The position numbers and the translations under genes were made by a program. From Shewanella sp. Arc9-LZ (GTDB taxonomy: Bacteria; Pseudomonadota; Gammaproteobacteria; Enterobacterales; Shewanellaceae): a DNA stretch of 64,000 bases. The stretch lies in NCBI RefSeq assembly GCF_010092445.1, contig NZ_CP048031.1, forward strand, positions 3,038,001 to 3,102,000. Reading direction: 5' to 3'. The notes beneath the pieces are model-generated. The model was not told the origin of the DNA. It worked only from the letters and a program-made list of their open reading frames with translations, and ran no database searches. This document shows positions 18,028 through 28,794 of this stretch, one piece after another. The number at the start of each line of letters is the position of its first letter. Positions within the stretch are counted from its first letter, which is position 1.

Positions 18028-18716
18028 TAAACAGCTTCCTTCTCGCTATACGCTTGACGTTGCAATATGTTGGAGAATTCTTCCATAAAGTTAGCATAAC
18101 TCATTTCAATTTTATCAACTTGCGTTGTAAAACGGTTATAACCAATAACGGCAGGTATTGCAGCAAACAAGCCCATTGCAGTTGCAATCAATGCTTCTGC
18201 AATACCAGGTGCAACCATTGCCAATGTGGCATTTTCTACCGCGCCCAGTGCAATAAAGGAATTCATAATTCCCCATACCGTACCAAACAAGCCAATGTAT
18301 GGACTGGTTGAACCAATCGTTGCCAATAACGGTAAATGGTTTTCAAGTTTCTCCATTTCGCGCGACAAACTCACTCGCATTGCTCGAGACGTTCCATCCA
18401 TAACCGCTTCAGGAGCTTTACTGTTTACTTTGCTCAAACGAGTATATTCTTTGAAACCAGCCACAAACATCGATTCTAAACCAGAGATAGCACTACCACG
18501 CGCAATTAATTCTTTGTAAAGACGATTTAAATCAACACCAGACCAAAACGTTTCTTCAAAACGTAATGACTTAACTCTTGCAGAGCCTAATAATTTGTTG
18601 CGTTGAATGATCACTGCCCATGAGGCAATCGATAATGCCAACAAGGTCAGCATAACTAACTTTACCAACACACTGGCTTCTAAAAACAAACCAATAAATG
18701 AAATTTCAGCGTGCAC
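18027..18716 (-). CDS. tolQ: Tol-Pal motor protein TolQ (ExbB family)
   Basis: An inner-membrane proton-channel subunit with three membrane helices (about 12-34, 130-152 and 165-190) and the conserved [13 protein letters not shown] and [24 protein letters not shown] signatures. The GTG at 18716 is chosen because AGGAG lies 7 bp before it and the product (229 residues, starting VHAEISF) then matches the usual 230; a longer frame from TTG 18734 would swallow that site. It overlaps the end of ybgC by 11 bp. Confidence 0.95.
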   Translation of the reverse strand: MHAEISFIGLFLEASVLVKLVMLTLLALSIASWAVIIQRNKLLGSARVKSLRFEETFWSGVDLNRLYKELIARGSAISGLESMFVAGFKEYTRLSKVNSKAPEAVMDGTSRAMRVSLSREMEKLENHLPLLATIGSTSPYIGLFGTVWGIMNSFIALGAVENATLAMVAPGIAEALIATAMGLFAAIPAVIGYNRFTTQVDKIEMSYANFMEEFSNILQRQAYSEKEAV

Positions 18717-19104
18717 TGTCAAACTCCTGAACAATATTTAGGGGAATAGCACGGGGACGCATACGTGATAAAGATATACACGCGACAACAACAGTCGCTT
18801 CACAATAGCAATCACCTTGATGATCAACTAGGCGCTGGTGAAATACCAACGACACTTTTTTTAATTCTATAACCTTGGATTCAACCACGAAATCCTGTTC
18901 AAATTTTGCAGCTTTACGAAAATCTAATTCTGCATGTTTGACGACAAAAGCAATATCTTCTGCCAACAGTTCAGCTTGGCGAACACCCATTGCTTTTAAC
19001 CATTGCGTTCGGGCTCGTTCAAAAAATTTTAAGTAATTCGAATGGTACACAACACCGCCGGCATCGGTATCTTCGTAATAGATTGAAATAGGCCAAACAA
19101 ACAT
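18706..19104 (-). CDS. ybgC: Tol-Pal-associated acyl-CoA thioesterase YbgC
   Basis: A 132-residue hot-dog-fold thioesterase. The N-terminal [25 protein letters not shown] contains the catalytic aspartate and the helix signature of the 4HBT family. It is the first gene of ybgC-tolQRAB-pal-cpoB. In other bacteria it hydrolyses acyl-CoA and has been linked to phospholipid metabolism; it is not needed for the Tol motor itself. No clear promoter was assigned upstream. Confidence 0.94.
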   Translation of the reverse strand: MFVWPISIYYEDTDAGGVVYHSNYLKFFERARTQWLKAMGVRQAELLAEDIAFVVKHAELDFRKAAKFEQDFVVESKVIELKKVSLVFHQRLVDHQGDCYCEATVVVACISLSRMRPRAIPLNIVQEFDSAR

Positions 19105-19807
19105 AATCTGAACATCAATTTTTAGGTTGTAAAAGTTGGCTTACTATACCGAGTACCAACACGCTTGTGAATATTGTACCGAGGGAAAAGCAGACTTTAT
19201 TTTGCTCAAAATGCGCTAAAACACACTAAAAACCTCAGGAACTGTAAGAGATGAAGCTTTATTAATGTGTTTACCCAAAAATTTAACAATTTATTAAACA
19301 AAACATGTCATATAAATAGAATTGTTCCTGGTAACAACAGCATACTTTTACGGCCTAAAACTCACAAAAACACAATAATCAGGTAAAAGTAAACTGCGAA
19401 TCCCCCTTACCATCGCACACTTTGCAAAATGTAAACGTGAATAAATGTTAAGCCGGTAAAATTCACCAACCTCTTTTTATCAAATACATTATCAATTGTT
19501 AAGTTAATAGCATTATCTTACTCATCTTGATGACCATATGCTGTGTGTTAAACATCAAGAAGAGATAACCGTAAAATCCCACCTTAAATATGGGTAGAAT
19601 AATCATATCCATAGTGGTGTAGAGTAATATTTAACATATTAAAAGGAGTAAGCAGACTTTACAGCATGACGGGATATATACTATTTGTTAAATATTATTG
19701 TTTCCTAATTAACTAATCCGAATAGTTATGCATAAAATATAAGTAATAACCTAATAAAGCGCTATATAAGACGATTAGAGTATAAATAACATATCACCAC
19801 AGCCACA
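19105..19807. other. Long non-coding stretch upstream of ybgC
   Basis: Very AT-rich, with frequent stops in all frames. It must contain the ybgC-tol promoter, but I could not choose one. An isolated AAAAGGAG (19640) precedes a 16-codon frame at 19666, but the spacing of 18 bp is too long to support translation. Confidence 0.5.
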
Positions 19808-19842
19808 AAGCATTAGCTTTACTAATGCTAATGCTTAATTTT
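19808..19842 (+). terminator. Terminator-like hairpin ahead of the candidate small RNA
   Basis: AAGCATTAGC pairs perfectly with GCTAATGCTT (10 bp, 9-nt loop) and is followed by AATTTTT. It may insulate the downstream promoter at 19849. No gene that it would end is evident on the plus strand. Confidence 0.45.
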
Positions 19843-19848
19843 TCTAGT

Positions 19849-19877
19849 TTGTCAGATTAGTGTATACATTCTATTAT
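19849..19877 (+). promoter_or_regulatory. Strong sigma-70 promoter of an orphan transcript
   Basis: -35 TTGTCA (19849-19854), a 17-nt spacer, and -10 TATTAT (19872-19877), each one mismatch from consensus. The predicted start near 19884 coincides with the first base of a stem. No protein gene follows on this strand before a terminator at 20014. Confidence 0.7.
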
Positions 19878-19883
19878 TGCCTC

Positions 19884-20040
19884 GTTTTCAGGACACATCT
19901 GATTCAGATGTTGAAAACCAAGAACTCCAAACTGATGTAACCCAATACCTCAGTTATCCCTAGTTCTTATGCTTGACTTCCTTCCTTAAATTTGTTGATT
20001 GCAAATTATTTAGCCCACTTGGATTAAGTGGGTTTTTTTT
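19884..20040 (+). ncRNA. Candidate structured small RNA, about 157 nt
   Basis: Three structural modules lie between a near-consensus promoter and an intrinsic terminator. Module 1: GTTTTC (19884-19889) with GAAAAC (19913-19918), enclosing CATCTG/CAGATG. Module 2: AAGAACT (19920-19926) with AGTTCTT (19962-19968), enclosing AACTGA/TCAGTT. Module 3 is the terminator. The only internal frame is ten codons from the ATG at 19908 without a good ribosome-binding site. I do not recognise it as 6S, tmRNA, RNase P, Spot 42 or CsrB. Transcription is inferred, not shown. Confidence 0.6.
20014..20040 (+). terminator. Rho-independent terminator of the candidate small RNA
   Basis: CCCACTT-GGATT-AAGTGGG, a perfect 7-bp stem with a GGA-containing loop, then eight T residues. 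The loop GGA in a hairpin is also the type of site CsrA can bind, which is only a suggestion. Confidence 0.85.
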
Positions 20041-20434
20041 ACCTTTTTTTTAGCATCTTTATAAACCCAAATGAGAAGCTTTGCGAAAAAAATTGTAAAT
20101 TCGAGCGCTACTGATAGGTTGAACCCTTTCAAATGATCACCACGCAAAATACCCTTACATTTTTTATTGATTAGGCTCTTAAAGGAACGATGGTTCATTT
20201 ATAAAGAGTATTGTCGATTTGGCTCAATTTAGTGTTATGAATGTTGAATAAATGCCGAGTAAAGCAGACTGATAAACATAGGGGAACTTTGGCTGTCGTA
20301 TCAATACTATTTATTAGAAAAATAGCTGAATCAAGTTACTAGCAACATCGTGACTCAAGTAAATTGATATCTCAATCATAACCAGTAATAAGGATACTGC
20401 CCATGGCTGAGCAGTGAGTGATACATGAATGGGT
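20041..20434. other. Non-coding stretch downstream of motY
   Basis: No protein gene is supported. A 62-codon minus-strand frame at 20010-20198 runs through the small-RNA terminator, lacks a ribosome-binding site and has no recognised motif. No clear motY terminator was seen. Confidence 0.5.
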
Positions 20435-21304
20435 TTATATAGGCTTGGTTATTTTAATCACGACTCTGCGGTTCATCTTACGTTCTTCAGCAAGATCATT
20501 GCCTGTTACATGGCGTTTTTCACCATGACCCGATGTATGAATCCGATCCTTAGGAATACCACTAGCAATGAGAATATCTTTCACTGAGTCCGCACGTTTA
20601 TCTGACACCTTTTGGTTAACCGAGCGTCCACCGTAACTGTCGGTGTAAGCATCAATCAGTACAAGCTCGACTTCAGGGTCATAAGACAAATAACGCTGTA
20701 TTTTCTGTAATTGTTGGGTAGAAAAACGAGTCAGATCTACCCCGCCTTCTTGGTAATTTAACACTGTAAAAGCAATATCATCAAAACTGTAAGGCAGTAA
20801 ATTAGCCAAGCAGGCGCGAAATTCACGGTATTTACCGCCAAAATTAGCTGACGACAATCCCACGGCAATTTTAGCGTTGTGATTATACCAATCCGCATAA
20901 TAAAACGTGGGCTCCATTCCTTGACTCAATTCATTCAACATCGACCAAGCGGCTTTTTTGGGTACTTCACCATTAAATTGCTTATTGTAAGTCAGTTGAG
21001 TGATTTCTTTAGAATTGTGTCCAGGACGCCAACTAGGGGCTCGACTAATTAATGTCGCGTTGGTCACCGAATCAGGTTTTAACCACATATCTAACGTAAA
21101 ATGTAAATTTAGCTCTTTACCGGCATTACTGGTAAACACAGCACGCCCATAGTCAGGAATATCATGTTCAAGACGGCATTCTATCGGATTGTTCTCACCG
21201 ATACGCCATGCTGAGTTTTCCAGTGACGCAACGTAGTGCCTCAAATCGGCATTAGCCGTTGAGCAAAGACACAAACTTGTGAGGACCATCAGTTTTCGCC
21301 ACAT
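20435..21304 (-). CDS. motY: Flagellar T-ring protein MotY
   Basis: MotY forms, with MotX, the periplasmic T ring that holds sodium-driven PomAB-type stators in polar flagella of Vibrio and Shewanella. 289 residues: signal peptide (1-19, cleaved after ANA), a MotY-specific N-terminal domain (about 20-165) with CRLEHDIPDYGRAVF and the long PTFYYADWY segment, then an OmpA-like peptidoglycan-binding domain (about 180-289) with DAYTDSYGGRSVNQKVSDKRA and the RKMNRRVVIKI ending. It stands alone, divergent from rnt, as is usual; the other flagellar genes are elsewhere. Confidence 0.93.
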   Translation of the reverse strand: MWRKLMVLTSLCLCSTANADLRHYVASLENSAWRIGENNPIECRLEHDIPDYGRAVFTSNAGKELNLHFTLDMWLKPDSVTNATLISRAPSWRPGHNSKEITQLTYNKQFNGEVPKKAAWSMLNELSQGMEPTFYYADWYNHNAKIAVGLSSANFGGKYREFRACLANLLPYSFDDIAFTVLNYQEGGVDLTRFSTQQLQKIQRYLSYDPEVELVLIDAYTDSYGGRSVNQKVSDKRADSVKDILIASGIPKDRIHTSGHGEKRHVTGNDLAEERKMNRRVVIKITKPI

Positions 21305-21491
21305 AAAACCACCCTTTATACCCGATTACATTTGTTCTATCGGCCATAAAGTCAGTTCCTTTAGTAAACAATCATGTTTAATCGATGATAAAAACCACAA
21401 TCAAACATGACACTGCGCTTGAGTTTGCGCATAATACTCGGCTTATATCATTTGCACCGATGAATGATAGCTATTGAGGATAAAAACTGTA

Positions 21492-22157
21492 ATGACTGAT
21501 ATTTGCGACGCTAATAAGTTTAAACACCGATTTCGTGGTTATTTCCCTGTTGTTATCGATGTCGAAACTGCTGGGTTTAATGCTAATACCGATGCGTTGC
21601 TTGAAATTGCCGTCAGCTTACTAAAAATGAATAGTGATGGGATCATTGTACTTGATAGAACCCTTCATTTTCATATTGAGCCTTTTGAAGGCGCGAACTT
21701 AGAGCCTGCAGCTTTAGCTTTTAATGGTATAGACCCCACTAATCCACTTCGTGGTGCAGTAGACGAAAAAGTCGCTTTTTTAGAGATTTTTAAAGAAGTA
21801 AAAAAAGCCCAAAAAGCAGCAGATTGTCATCGCAGTATCATTGTCGCGCACAATGCCGCTTTTGATTTAGGTTTTGTTAACAAGGCTATTGAACGAAATG
21901 GTTTAAAACGTTCTCCTTTTCATCCTTTTGCTAGCTTTGATACCGCGACACTTGCAGGCCTTGCTATTGGACACACAGTATTAGCTAAAGCCTGTAAAAT
22001 GGCAGGGATCGATTTCGACAACAATGAAGCCCATTCAGCATTATATGATACCGAACGTACCGCCGAACTATTTTGCCTTATAGTCAATCGATGGAAAGCA
22101 TTGGGTGGTTGGCCATTAGCGGCTGTGGAAGATGATACCGACTCAGCAAGCGAATAA
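21492..22157 (+). CDS. rnt: Ribonuclease T
   Basis: A DEDDh 3'-5' exonuclease that trims the 3' ends of tRNA, 5S and 23S rRNA. The acid residues are visible in VIDVETAGF (Asp, Glu), [10 protein letters not shown] (Asp) and [12 protein letters not shown] (His, Asp). The ATG at 21492 gives 221 residues, close to the E. coli enzyme (215), and fits the [15 protein letters not shown] alignment; a GAGG lies about 12 bp upstream. A longer frame from TTG 21474 is possible but less likely, as that TTG overlaps the GAGG. Confidence 0.94.
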   Translation: MTDICDANKFKHRFRGYFPVVIDVETAGFNANTDALLEIAVSLLKMNSDGIIVLDRTLHFHIEPFEGANLEPAALAFNGIDPTNPLRGAVDEKVAFLEIFKEVKKAQKAADCHRSIIVAHNAAFDLGFVNKAIERNGLKRSPFHPFASFDTATLAGLAIGHTVLAKACKMAGIDFDNNEAHSALYDTERTAELFCLIVNRWKALGGWPLAAVEDDTDSASE

Positions 22158-22235
22158 TGAATACTCAGCCCTTTGATCTCATGCCAGCCATCTACACTCA
22201 GCTAGTGCGATAACAAATTATTAATTTTACCCAAT

Positions 22236-22261
22236 AAAAAAGCTGCCGAAGCAGCTTTTTT
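22236..22261. terminator. Bidirectional terminator between rnt and the peroxiredoxin gene
   Basis: AAAAAAGCTGC-CGAA-GCAGCTTTTTT, a perfect 11-bp stem with a stable CGAA tetraloop, flanked by A and T runs for the convergent genes. Confidence 0.9.
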
Positions 22262-22281
22262 ATTGTCTCTAACTTGCTAGA

Positions 22282-22887
22282 TTATAGCTTGTCAGAATTA
22301 TCTTTTAGATATGCAGCAACACCTTCAGTGCTTGCAGTCATACCTTTTTCGCCTTTTGACCAGCCCGCTGGACAAACTTCACCGTGCTCTTCATGGAACT
22401 GAAGTGCGTCAATCATACGGATCATTTCATCAACGTTACGGCCTAGTGGTAAATCGTTAACCACTTGGTGACGAACTTGGCCTTCTTTGTCTACTAAGAA
22501 AGAACCACGGAAAGCCACACCAGCTTCTGGATGCTCTACGTCGTATGCTTTACAAATTTCGTGCTTAACATCAGCAACTAAAGTGTACTTAACTTGGCCA
22601 ATACCACCCTTGTCTACTGGAGTGTTACGCCATGCGTTATGAGTAAACTGTGAATCAATAGAAACACCAATCACTTCAACACCACGTTTAGTGAACTCTT
22701 CCATACGGTGATCAAAAGCAATTAGCTCTGATGGGCATACAAAAGTAAAATCGAGTGGGTAGAAGAAAATAACTGCAGGCTTACCTTTAATTGCGGTAGC
22801 AAGGTTAAATGTGTCAACAATTTCACCAGAACCAAGAACGGCTGCTGCGGTAAAATCTGGGGCTGGACGGCCTACTAATACGCTCAT
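22282..22887 (-). CDS. Typical 2-Cys peroxiredoxin (AhpC/Prx1 family)
   Basis: 201 residues. The peroxidatic Cys51 lies in FYPLDFTFVCPSE with the conserved Thr and Pro, and the resolving Cys172 lies in GEVCPAGW near the C-terminus. The sequence resembles the Prx1/PrxC branch rather than E. coli AhpC. It reduces H2O2 and organic peroxides in the cytoplasm, normally recharged by thioredoxin or AhpF; no reductase gene is adjacent. The C-terminal tail after Cys172 (YLKDNSDKL) is of the type that makes eukaryotic-like Prx sensitive to overoxidation, but a YF motif is not seen. Confidence 0.93.
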   Translation of the reverse strand: MSVLVGRPAPDFTAAAVLGSGEIVDTFNLATAIKGKPAVIFFYPLDFTFVCPSELIAFDHRMEEFTKRGVEVIGVSIDSQFTHNAWRNTPVDKGGIGQVKYTLVADVKHEICKAYDVEHPEAGVAFRGSFLVDKEGQVRHQVVNDLPLGRNVDEMIRMIDALQFHEEHGEVCPAGWSKGEKGMTASTEGVAAYLKDNSDKL

Positions 22888-23271
22888 TATCTATCTCCAT
22901 TTAATGGCTTAAACACTCAACAACGGTATATGCTTATCGCAAAATGATGATCCACCAAGCAATTACCCATACCGTTGGGACTTATATCAGTCGTATACCA
23001 TACATCTAAATTAACGGACTTATAAGTCATTTCAGATGAAAGTTGGTTTACTTGCTGAAAAATAAAACATGATGACCCATTAAATAATAAGTTTCAAATA
23101 TGACAAAATGATTTGATAACAAGATTTCACTCATCACTATCAACAACCACATGTTAAACAGCAAATAATTCTGAGCTAACTATCAGCAAAAAATACCTAA
23201 AAAAGCGATATGCGCTGGACAAATAGACACTAGACAGTCAAGAATAGCGGCCTCACTTACTTTTAAGAAAA
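22888..23271. other. Divergent intergenic region, peroxiredoxin / antiporter
   Basis: 384 bp holding the promoters of two divergent genes. A weak dyad of the type ACTTATAT...ATAAGT is present around 22980-23030, but I could not assign an OxyR site or a -10/-35 pair with confidence. Confidence 0.4.
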
Positions 23272-24600
23272 ATGATTATGAATGCGGTTGTTATCGCGGT
23301 TTGCTTAATGCTGTTTTTAAGCTTTATTCGAATTAACGTTGTGGTCTCACTAACCATCAGTGCTGTTGTCGCCGGTTTAGTCGGTGGATTAGATATTCAT
23401 CAAACAATTGCAGCCTTTAATGATGGCCTAGGCGGCGGCGCTCAAATAGCCCTAAGCTACGCATTGCTTGGTGCATTTGCAGCAGCGTTGTCACATTCAG
23501 GCTTAACAACATTGATTTCTCATTCAATTATAAAGAAACTCGGTAAAGAACCCAATAGTAGTAATACTCAAGTTGTACGTTGGTTGTTATTGGTCACAAT
23601 ATTATTGATGGCAGTTTCATCACAAAATATTTTGCCTATACACATCGCTTTCATACCCATTCTTATTCCACCATTACTGCATGTCATTTCAAAGCTACAT
23701 ATCGACCGCCGTCTTATAGCCTGTATTCTCACATTTGGCTTGGTCACCACGTACATGATTCTACCCATCGGTTTTGGCGGTATTTTCCTCAATGATATCC
23801 TGTTGGCAAATTTAAATACAAATGGGCTAAATGCAATCCGTGAACAAATTCCTAACGCAATGCTATTACCTGCTATGGGCATGGTTGTAGGTTTACTCAC
23901 CGCAATATTTATTAGTTACCGCAAACCTAGACAATATATGATTGAAGAACCAGTGGTAAGCGACAATATTGAAACCACGATAAGTCGAAAAAGCCTAGTG
24001 ATATCACTCTCAGCAATAGTGGTCACTTTAATTGTTCAATTACAAACTGATTCGATGATATTTGGTGCATTAAGTGGATTTATTATCTTTCGTTTTTCTG
24101 GAATCATTAAACACGAAGTAAGCAAAGACCTGTTTAATCAAGGTGTGCACATGATGGCCAGCATCGGCTTTATTATGATTGCAGCAGCAGGCTTTGCTGC
24201 AGTAGTTAAATCTACCGGGGAAGTTGGCACACTAGTGACCTCTCTAGGTGACATCATTGGTGACAACAAAGCGTTAGCCGCATTACTGATGCTTATTGTT
24301 GGATTATTGATCACCATGGGAATTGGATCTTCGTTCTCAACCATTCCCATTATTGCCACTATTTACGTGCCTTTAGCGCTCAGTTTTGGTTTTTCTGTCG
24401 CTGCAACCATTGCGCTAGTCGGTACCGCTGCAGCGCTTGGTGACGCGGGTTCGCCAGCATCAGATTCGACACTGGGTCCCACAGCTGGTCTTAATGCCGA
24501 TGGGCAACATGATCATATTCGCGACAGCGTGATCCCAACGTTTATTCACTATAATATTCCACTGCTTGTTTTTGGTTGGATCGCTGCGATGGTGCTTTAA
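23272..24600 (+). CDS. Na+/H+ antiporter family protein (YuiF/NhaC-like)
   Basis: A 442-residue inner-membrane protein with about eleven to twelve hydrophobic helices. The [26 protein letters not shown] segment, the [19 protein letters not shown] stretch, LPIGFGGIF and the C-terminal [33 protein letters not shown] belong to the Na+/H+ antiporter family of YuiF type (ion-transporter superfamily). The C-terminal charged motif likely lies in the ion path, which is a family inference. Substrate may instead be an amino acid coupled to Na+. It is a single gene convergent with upp. The start could be ATG 23272 or 23278; no strong ribosome-binding site decides. Confidence 0.85.
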   Translation: MIMNAVVIAVCLMLFLSFIRINVVVSLTISAVVAGLVGGLDIHQTIAAFNDGLGGGAQIALSYALLGAFAAALSHSGLTTLISHSIIKKLGKEPNSSNTQVVRWLLLVTILLMAVSSQNILPIHIAFIPILIPPLLHVISKLHIDRRLIACILTFGLVTTYMILPIGFGGIFLNDILLANLNTNGLNAIREQIPNAMLLPAMGMVVGLLTAIFISYRKPRQYMIEEPVVSDNIETTISRKSLVISLSAIVVTLIVQLQTDSMIFGALSGFIIFRFSGIIKHEVSKDLFNQGVHMMASIGFIMIAAAGFAAVVKSTGEVGTLVTSLGDIIGDNKALAALLMLIVGLLITMGIGSSFSTIPIIATIYVPLALSFGFSVAATIALVGTAAALGDAGSPASDSTLGPTAGLNADGQHDHIRDSVIPTFIHYNIPLLVFGWIAAMVL

Positions 24601-24637
24601 CATTCAACAGATAGCTACGGCTTATCAAGATAAAAAT

Positions 24638-24671
24638 AAAAACGGGAGCCTCACTAAAGGCTCCCGTTTTT
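24638..24671. terminator. Bidirectional terminator between the antiporter gene and upp
   Basis: AAAAACGGGAGCC pairs perfectly with GGCTCCCGTTTTT (13 bp, 8-nt loop); A and T flanks serve both convergent genes. Confidence 0.92.
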
Positions 24672-24732
24672 ATGGTCTCGTACATGATATTAATCATATC
24701 GAGCCTGGGTATCTATAATCTCGGATAACGAA

Positions 24733-25359
24733 CTATTTGGTACCGAATATCTTATCGCCCGCATCACCTAAACCTGGCAAGATATAACCTTGCTCGTTTA
24801 AGCAATCATCAATCGCAGCGGTATACAATTCAATATCAGGATGCGCGAGTTCAAGTGCTTTAATGCCTTCTGGCGCAGCAACCAAAACCAACGCTTTAAT
24901 TGAAGTACAACCACGTTTTTTCAGCAGGTCGATAGTCGCAATCATTGAACCGCCAGTCGCTAACATTGGGTCAACCACTAAAGCAATACGCTCTTCAACA
25001 TTACTGACTATTTTTTCAAAGTAAGGTATAGGTTGTAGTGTTTCTTCATCACGATAAATACCCACTACAGAAATACGCGCACTAGGAAGATGCTCAAGAA
25101 CGCCATCCATCATACCTAAACCCGCACGAAGAATAGGCACTACGGTCACTTTCTTACCTTTAAGTTGCTCAATAGTAACAGGGCCATTCCAACCTTCAAT
25201 TGTCACCGTTTCAGTTTCAAAATCAGCGGTAGCTTCGTAGGTTAATAAACTGCCAACTTCAGTGGCAAGTTCACGAAATCGTTTGGTGCTGATATCAGCT
25301 TCACGCATCAAACCGACTTTATGACGTACCAGTGGATGCTTTACTTCAACGACTTTCAT
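24733..25359 (-). CDS. upp: Uracil phosphoribosyltransferase
   Basis: Salvages uracil with PRPP to UMP. 208 residues, as in E. coli. It shows [12 protein letters not shown] (PPi-binding region), the PRPP loop [12 protein letters not shown], and the C-terminal uracil-binding [18 protein letters not shown] precedes the ATG. It is divergent from purM across 241 bp, the common arrangement in gammaproteobacteria, so purine and uracil synthesis genes share the region. Confidence 0.97.
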   Translation of the reverse strand: MKVVEVKHPLVRHKVGLMREADISTKRFRELATEVGSLLTYEATADFETETVTIEGWNGPVTIEQLKGKKVTVVPILRAGLGMMDGVLEHLPSARISVVGIYRDEETLQPIPYFEKIVSNVEERIALVVDPMLATGGSMIATIDLLKKRGCTSIKALVLVAAPEGIKALELAHPDIELYTAAIDDCLNEQGYILPGLGDAGDKIFGTK

Positions 25360-25600
25360 TTCTTTCTCCTAGATTTCTGACTATTTCAGGCAAATTTGAC
25401 AAATGTTAGTCGATTTATCCTCTCTATAAAACATAAAGTTTCAAAATTGCAGTAAATCGTGACCTAAACCAATAAAAAATAGGCAATTCATCGTTTTCTT
25501 TATAGGATAAAGTAAAAACATGGCTTCCGACTAGCAGCACAAACTGGTAGAATATTGCCGCATAAAATTCCATAAAACGATGTACCCTAGAGGATCCTCC

Positions 25601-26638
25601 GTGACCACTCCTACCCCCCTAAGTTACAAAGACGCCGGCGTTGATATCGATGCAGGTAATGCGTTAGTAAACAACATTAAATCTGCGGTAAAACGCACTC
25701 GCCGTCCAGAAGTTATGGGCAATTTAGGTGGTTTTGGCGCATTATGCGAATTACCAACTAAATACAAACATCCAGTGCTTGTTTCGGGCACTGATGGTGT
25801 TGGCACTAAATTAAGATTAGCCATTGATTACAAAAAGCATGACACCGTCGGTGTTGATTTAGTTGCTATGTGTGTTAATGACCTGATTGTTTCTGGCGCT
25901 GAACCGCTTTTCTTCCTCGATTACTACGCAACGGGTAAGCTTGACGTTGAAACGGCAACCTCCGTTGTTAGCGGCATTGCAGAAGGTTGTTTCCAATCTG
26001 GTTGCGCATTAATCGGTGGCGAAACGGCAGAAATGCCTGGCATGTACGAAGGCGAAGATTACGATCTTGCCGGATTTTGTGTTGGTGTTGTTGAAAAAGC
26101 AGACATCATTGATGGTACCAAAGTCAAAGCGGGTGACTCACTCATAGCACTTGGCTCAAGTGGTCCTCATTCAAATGGTTACTCACTAATCCGCAAGGTA
26201 TTAGAAGTCAGCAAAGCAGACCCTCAGCAAGATCTTGCTGGTAAGCCATTAATTGACCATTTATTAGAGCCTACCAGAATTTATGTTAAGCCTTTGTTGA
26301 AGCTGATTGAACAGTCAGACATTCACGCTATGGCGCACATTACCGGTGGTGGATTCTGGGAAAATATCCCACGAGTGCTTCCTGATGATTGTAAAGCTGT
26401 AATCAAGGGTGACTCTTGGCAATGGCCAGTGGTGTTCGATTGGATAATGACAAACGGTAACATAGCACAACACGAAATGTTCCTAACATTTAACTGTGGT
26501 GTGGGTATGGTTATTGCGCTGCCAACAGACAAAGTCGATGCTGCATTGGCATTATTAACAGCAGAAGGCGAAAATGCTTGGTTGATAGGTGAAATTGCTA
26601 CGCGTCAAGGTGACGAAGAGCAAGTGGAGATCATCTAA
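25601..26638 (+). CDS. purM: Phosphoribosylformylglycinamidine cyclo-ligase (AIR synthetase)
   Basis: PurM closes the imidazole ring of AIR in purine synthesis, using ATP. The GTG at 25601 is preferred over ATG 25580: AGAGGA lies 7 bp before it and the product is then 345 residues, the E. coli length, beginning [19 protein letters not shown]. Visible are the [12 protein letters not shown] substrate loop, [11 protein letters not shown], and [17 protein letters not shown] of the ATP-binding PurM fold. Its stop overlaps the purN start (TAATG), so the two are coupled. Confidence 0.96.
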   Translation: MTTPTPLSYKDAGVDIDAGNALVNNIKSAVKRTRRPEVMGNLGGFGALCELPTKYKHPVLVSGTDGVGTKLRLAIDYKKHDTVGVDLVAMCVNDLIVSGAEPLFFLDYYATGKLDVETATSVVSGIAEGCFQSGCALIGGETAEMPGMYEGEDYDLAGFCVGVVEKADIIDGTKVKAGDSLIALGSSGPHSNGYSLIRKVLEVSKADPQQDLAGKPLIDHLLEPTRIYVKPLLKLIEQSDIHAMAHITGGGFWENIPRVLPDDCKAVIKGDSWQWPVVFDWIMTNGNIAQHEMFLTFNCGVGMVIALPTDKVDAALALLTAEGENAWLIGEIATRQGDEEQVEII

Positions 26639-27282
26639 TGAGCCAAAGCTGTCGTGTTGTGGTACTGATTTCCGGTAATGGCAGTAATCTTCAAGCTATC
26701 ATTGATGGCTGTGACGATAACCTAAAAGCTGACATTGTTGGTGTGATTAGTAACAAGCCGGATGCTTATGGGTTAATTCGCGCTCATCAAAGCGAGATTG
26801 ATACCAGTTGCGTTATTCCTTATACCAATGAAGTACGCAGTGATTATGATGCGCGTTTATTGAAATCAATTGAAAAATACCAACCGGATCTGATTATTCT
26901 TGCAGGTTTTATGCGTATTTTGACAGATGATTTTGTAAGTCACTTCCTTGGAAAGATGATTAATATTCATCCATCATTATTGCCTAAGTATACCGGGCTT
27001 CACACGCATCAACGGGCTATTGATGCCGGCGATAAAAAGCATGGCGCTAGTGTGCATTTTGTTATTCCAGAGCTCGATGCCGGACCGGTAATATTACAAG
27101 CTAAAGTCCCTATTTACCCTGAAGATAATGCTGAAGTATTAGCTGAGCGTGTTCATGAACAAGAACATGCCATTTATCCTCTTGTAGTAAAATGGTTCAG
27201 CTTAGGTCGTTTAGCGATGGCTGATGGTAAAGCTTACTTAGATGGCGAGTTAATTGGTCCATCTGGTTACGCACCAGATTAA
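26638..27282 (+). CDS. purN: Phosphoribosylglycinamide formyltransferase
   Basis: Transfers a formyl group from 10-formyl-THF to GAR. 214 residues, E. coli type. The motifs are ISGNGSNLQAIIDG (phosphate binding), LAGFMRILTDDFV, the catalytic Asn-His-Asp set in INIHPSLLPKYTGLHTHQ and HFVIPELDAGPVI. It is translationally coupled to purM. After its stop come an 8-bp tandem repeat and a terminator. Confidence 0.97.
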   Translation: MSQSCRVVVLISGNGSNLQAIIDGCDDNLKADIVGVISNKPDAYGLIRAHQSEIDTSCVIPYTNEVRSDYDARLLKSIEKYQPDLIILAGFMRILTDDFVSHFLGKMINIHPSLLPKYTGLHTHQRAIDAGDKKHGASVHFVIPELDAGPVILQAKVPIYPEDNAEVLAERVHEQEHAIYPLVVKWFSLGRLAMADGKAYLDGELIGPSGYAPD

Positions 27283-27288
27283 TATCGA

Positions 27289-27352
27289 TTACTAAGTTAC
27301 TAAGTTACTAAGTTACTAAGTTACTAAGTTACTAAGTTACTAAGTTACTAAG
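27289..27352. repeat. Tandem repeat: TTACTAAG x 8
   Basis: Eight perfect copies of an 8-bp unit, 64 bp in all, start 7 bp after the purN stop and end 18 bp before the terminator. Perfect identity suggests replication slippage and a length-variable locus. Confidence 0.98.
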
Positions 27353-27370
27353 TCTTTATGTTAAAAACAA

Positions 27371-27399
27371 AAAACCTCGCTAATTCGCGAGGTTTTTTT
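27371..27399. terminator. Bidirectional terminator between purN and cysB
   Basis: AAAACCTCGC and GCGAGGTTTT pair around a TAATTC loop, with A-rich and T-rich flanks for two convergent units. Confidence 0.88.
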
Positions 27400-27427
27400 A
27401 TACAATAAACATTGTCGATATACAGTG

Positions 27428-28794
<1,367 letters not shown>

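Noticed and set aside
19640..19717. AAAAGGAG followed by a 16-codon frame at 19666
   Set aside because: The spacing of 18 bp between the purine run and the ATG is too long, and there is no downstream terminator or promoter.
20010..20198. 62-codon minus-strand frame near the small-RNA terminator
   Set aside because: It passes through the terminator U-tract, has no ribosome-binding site and no recognisable motif.
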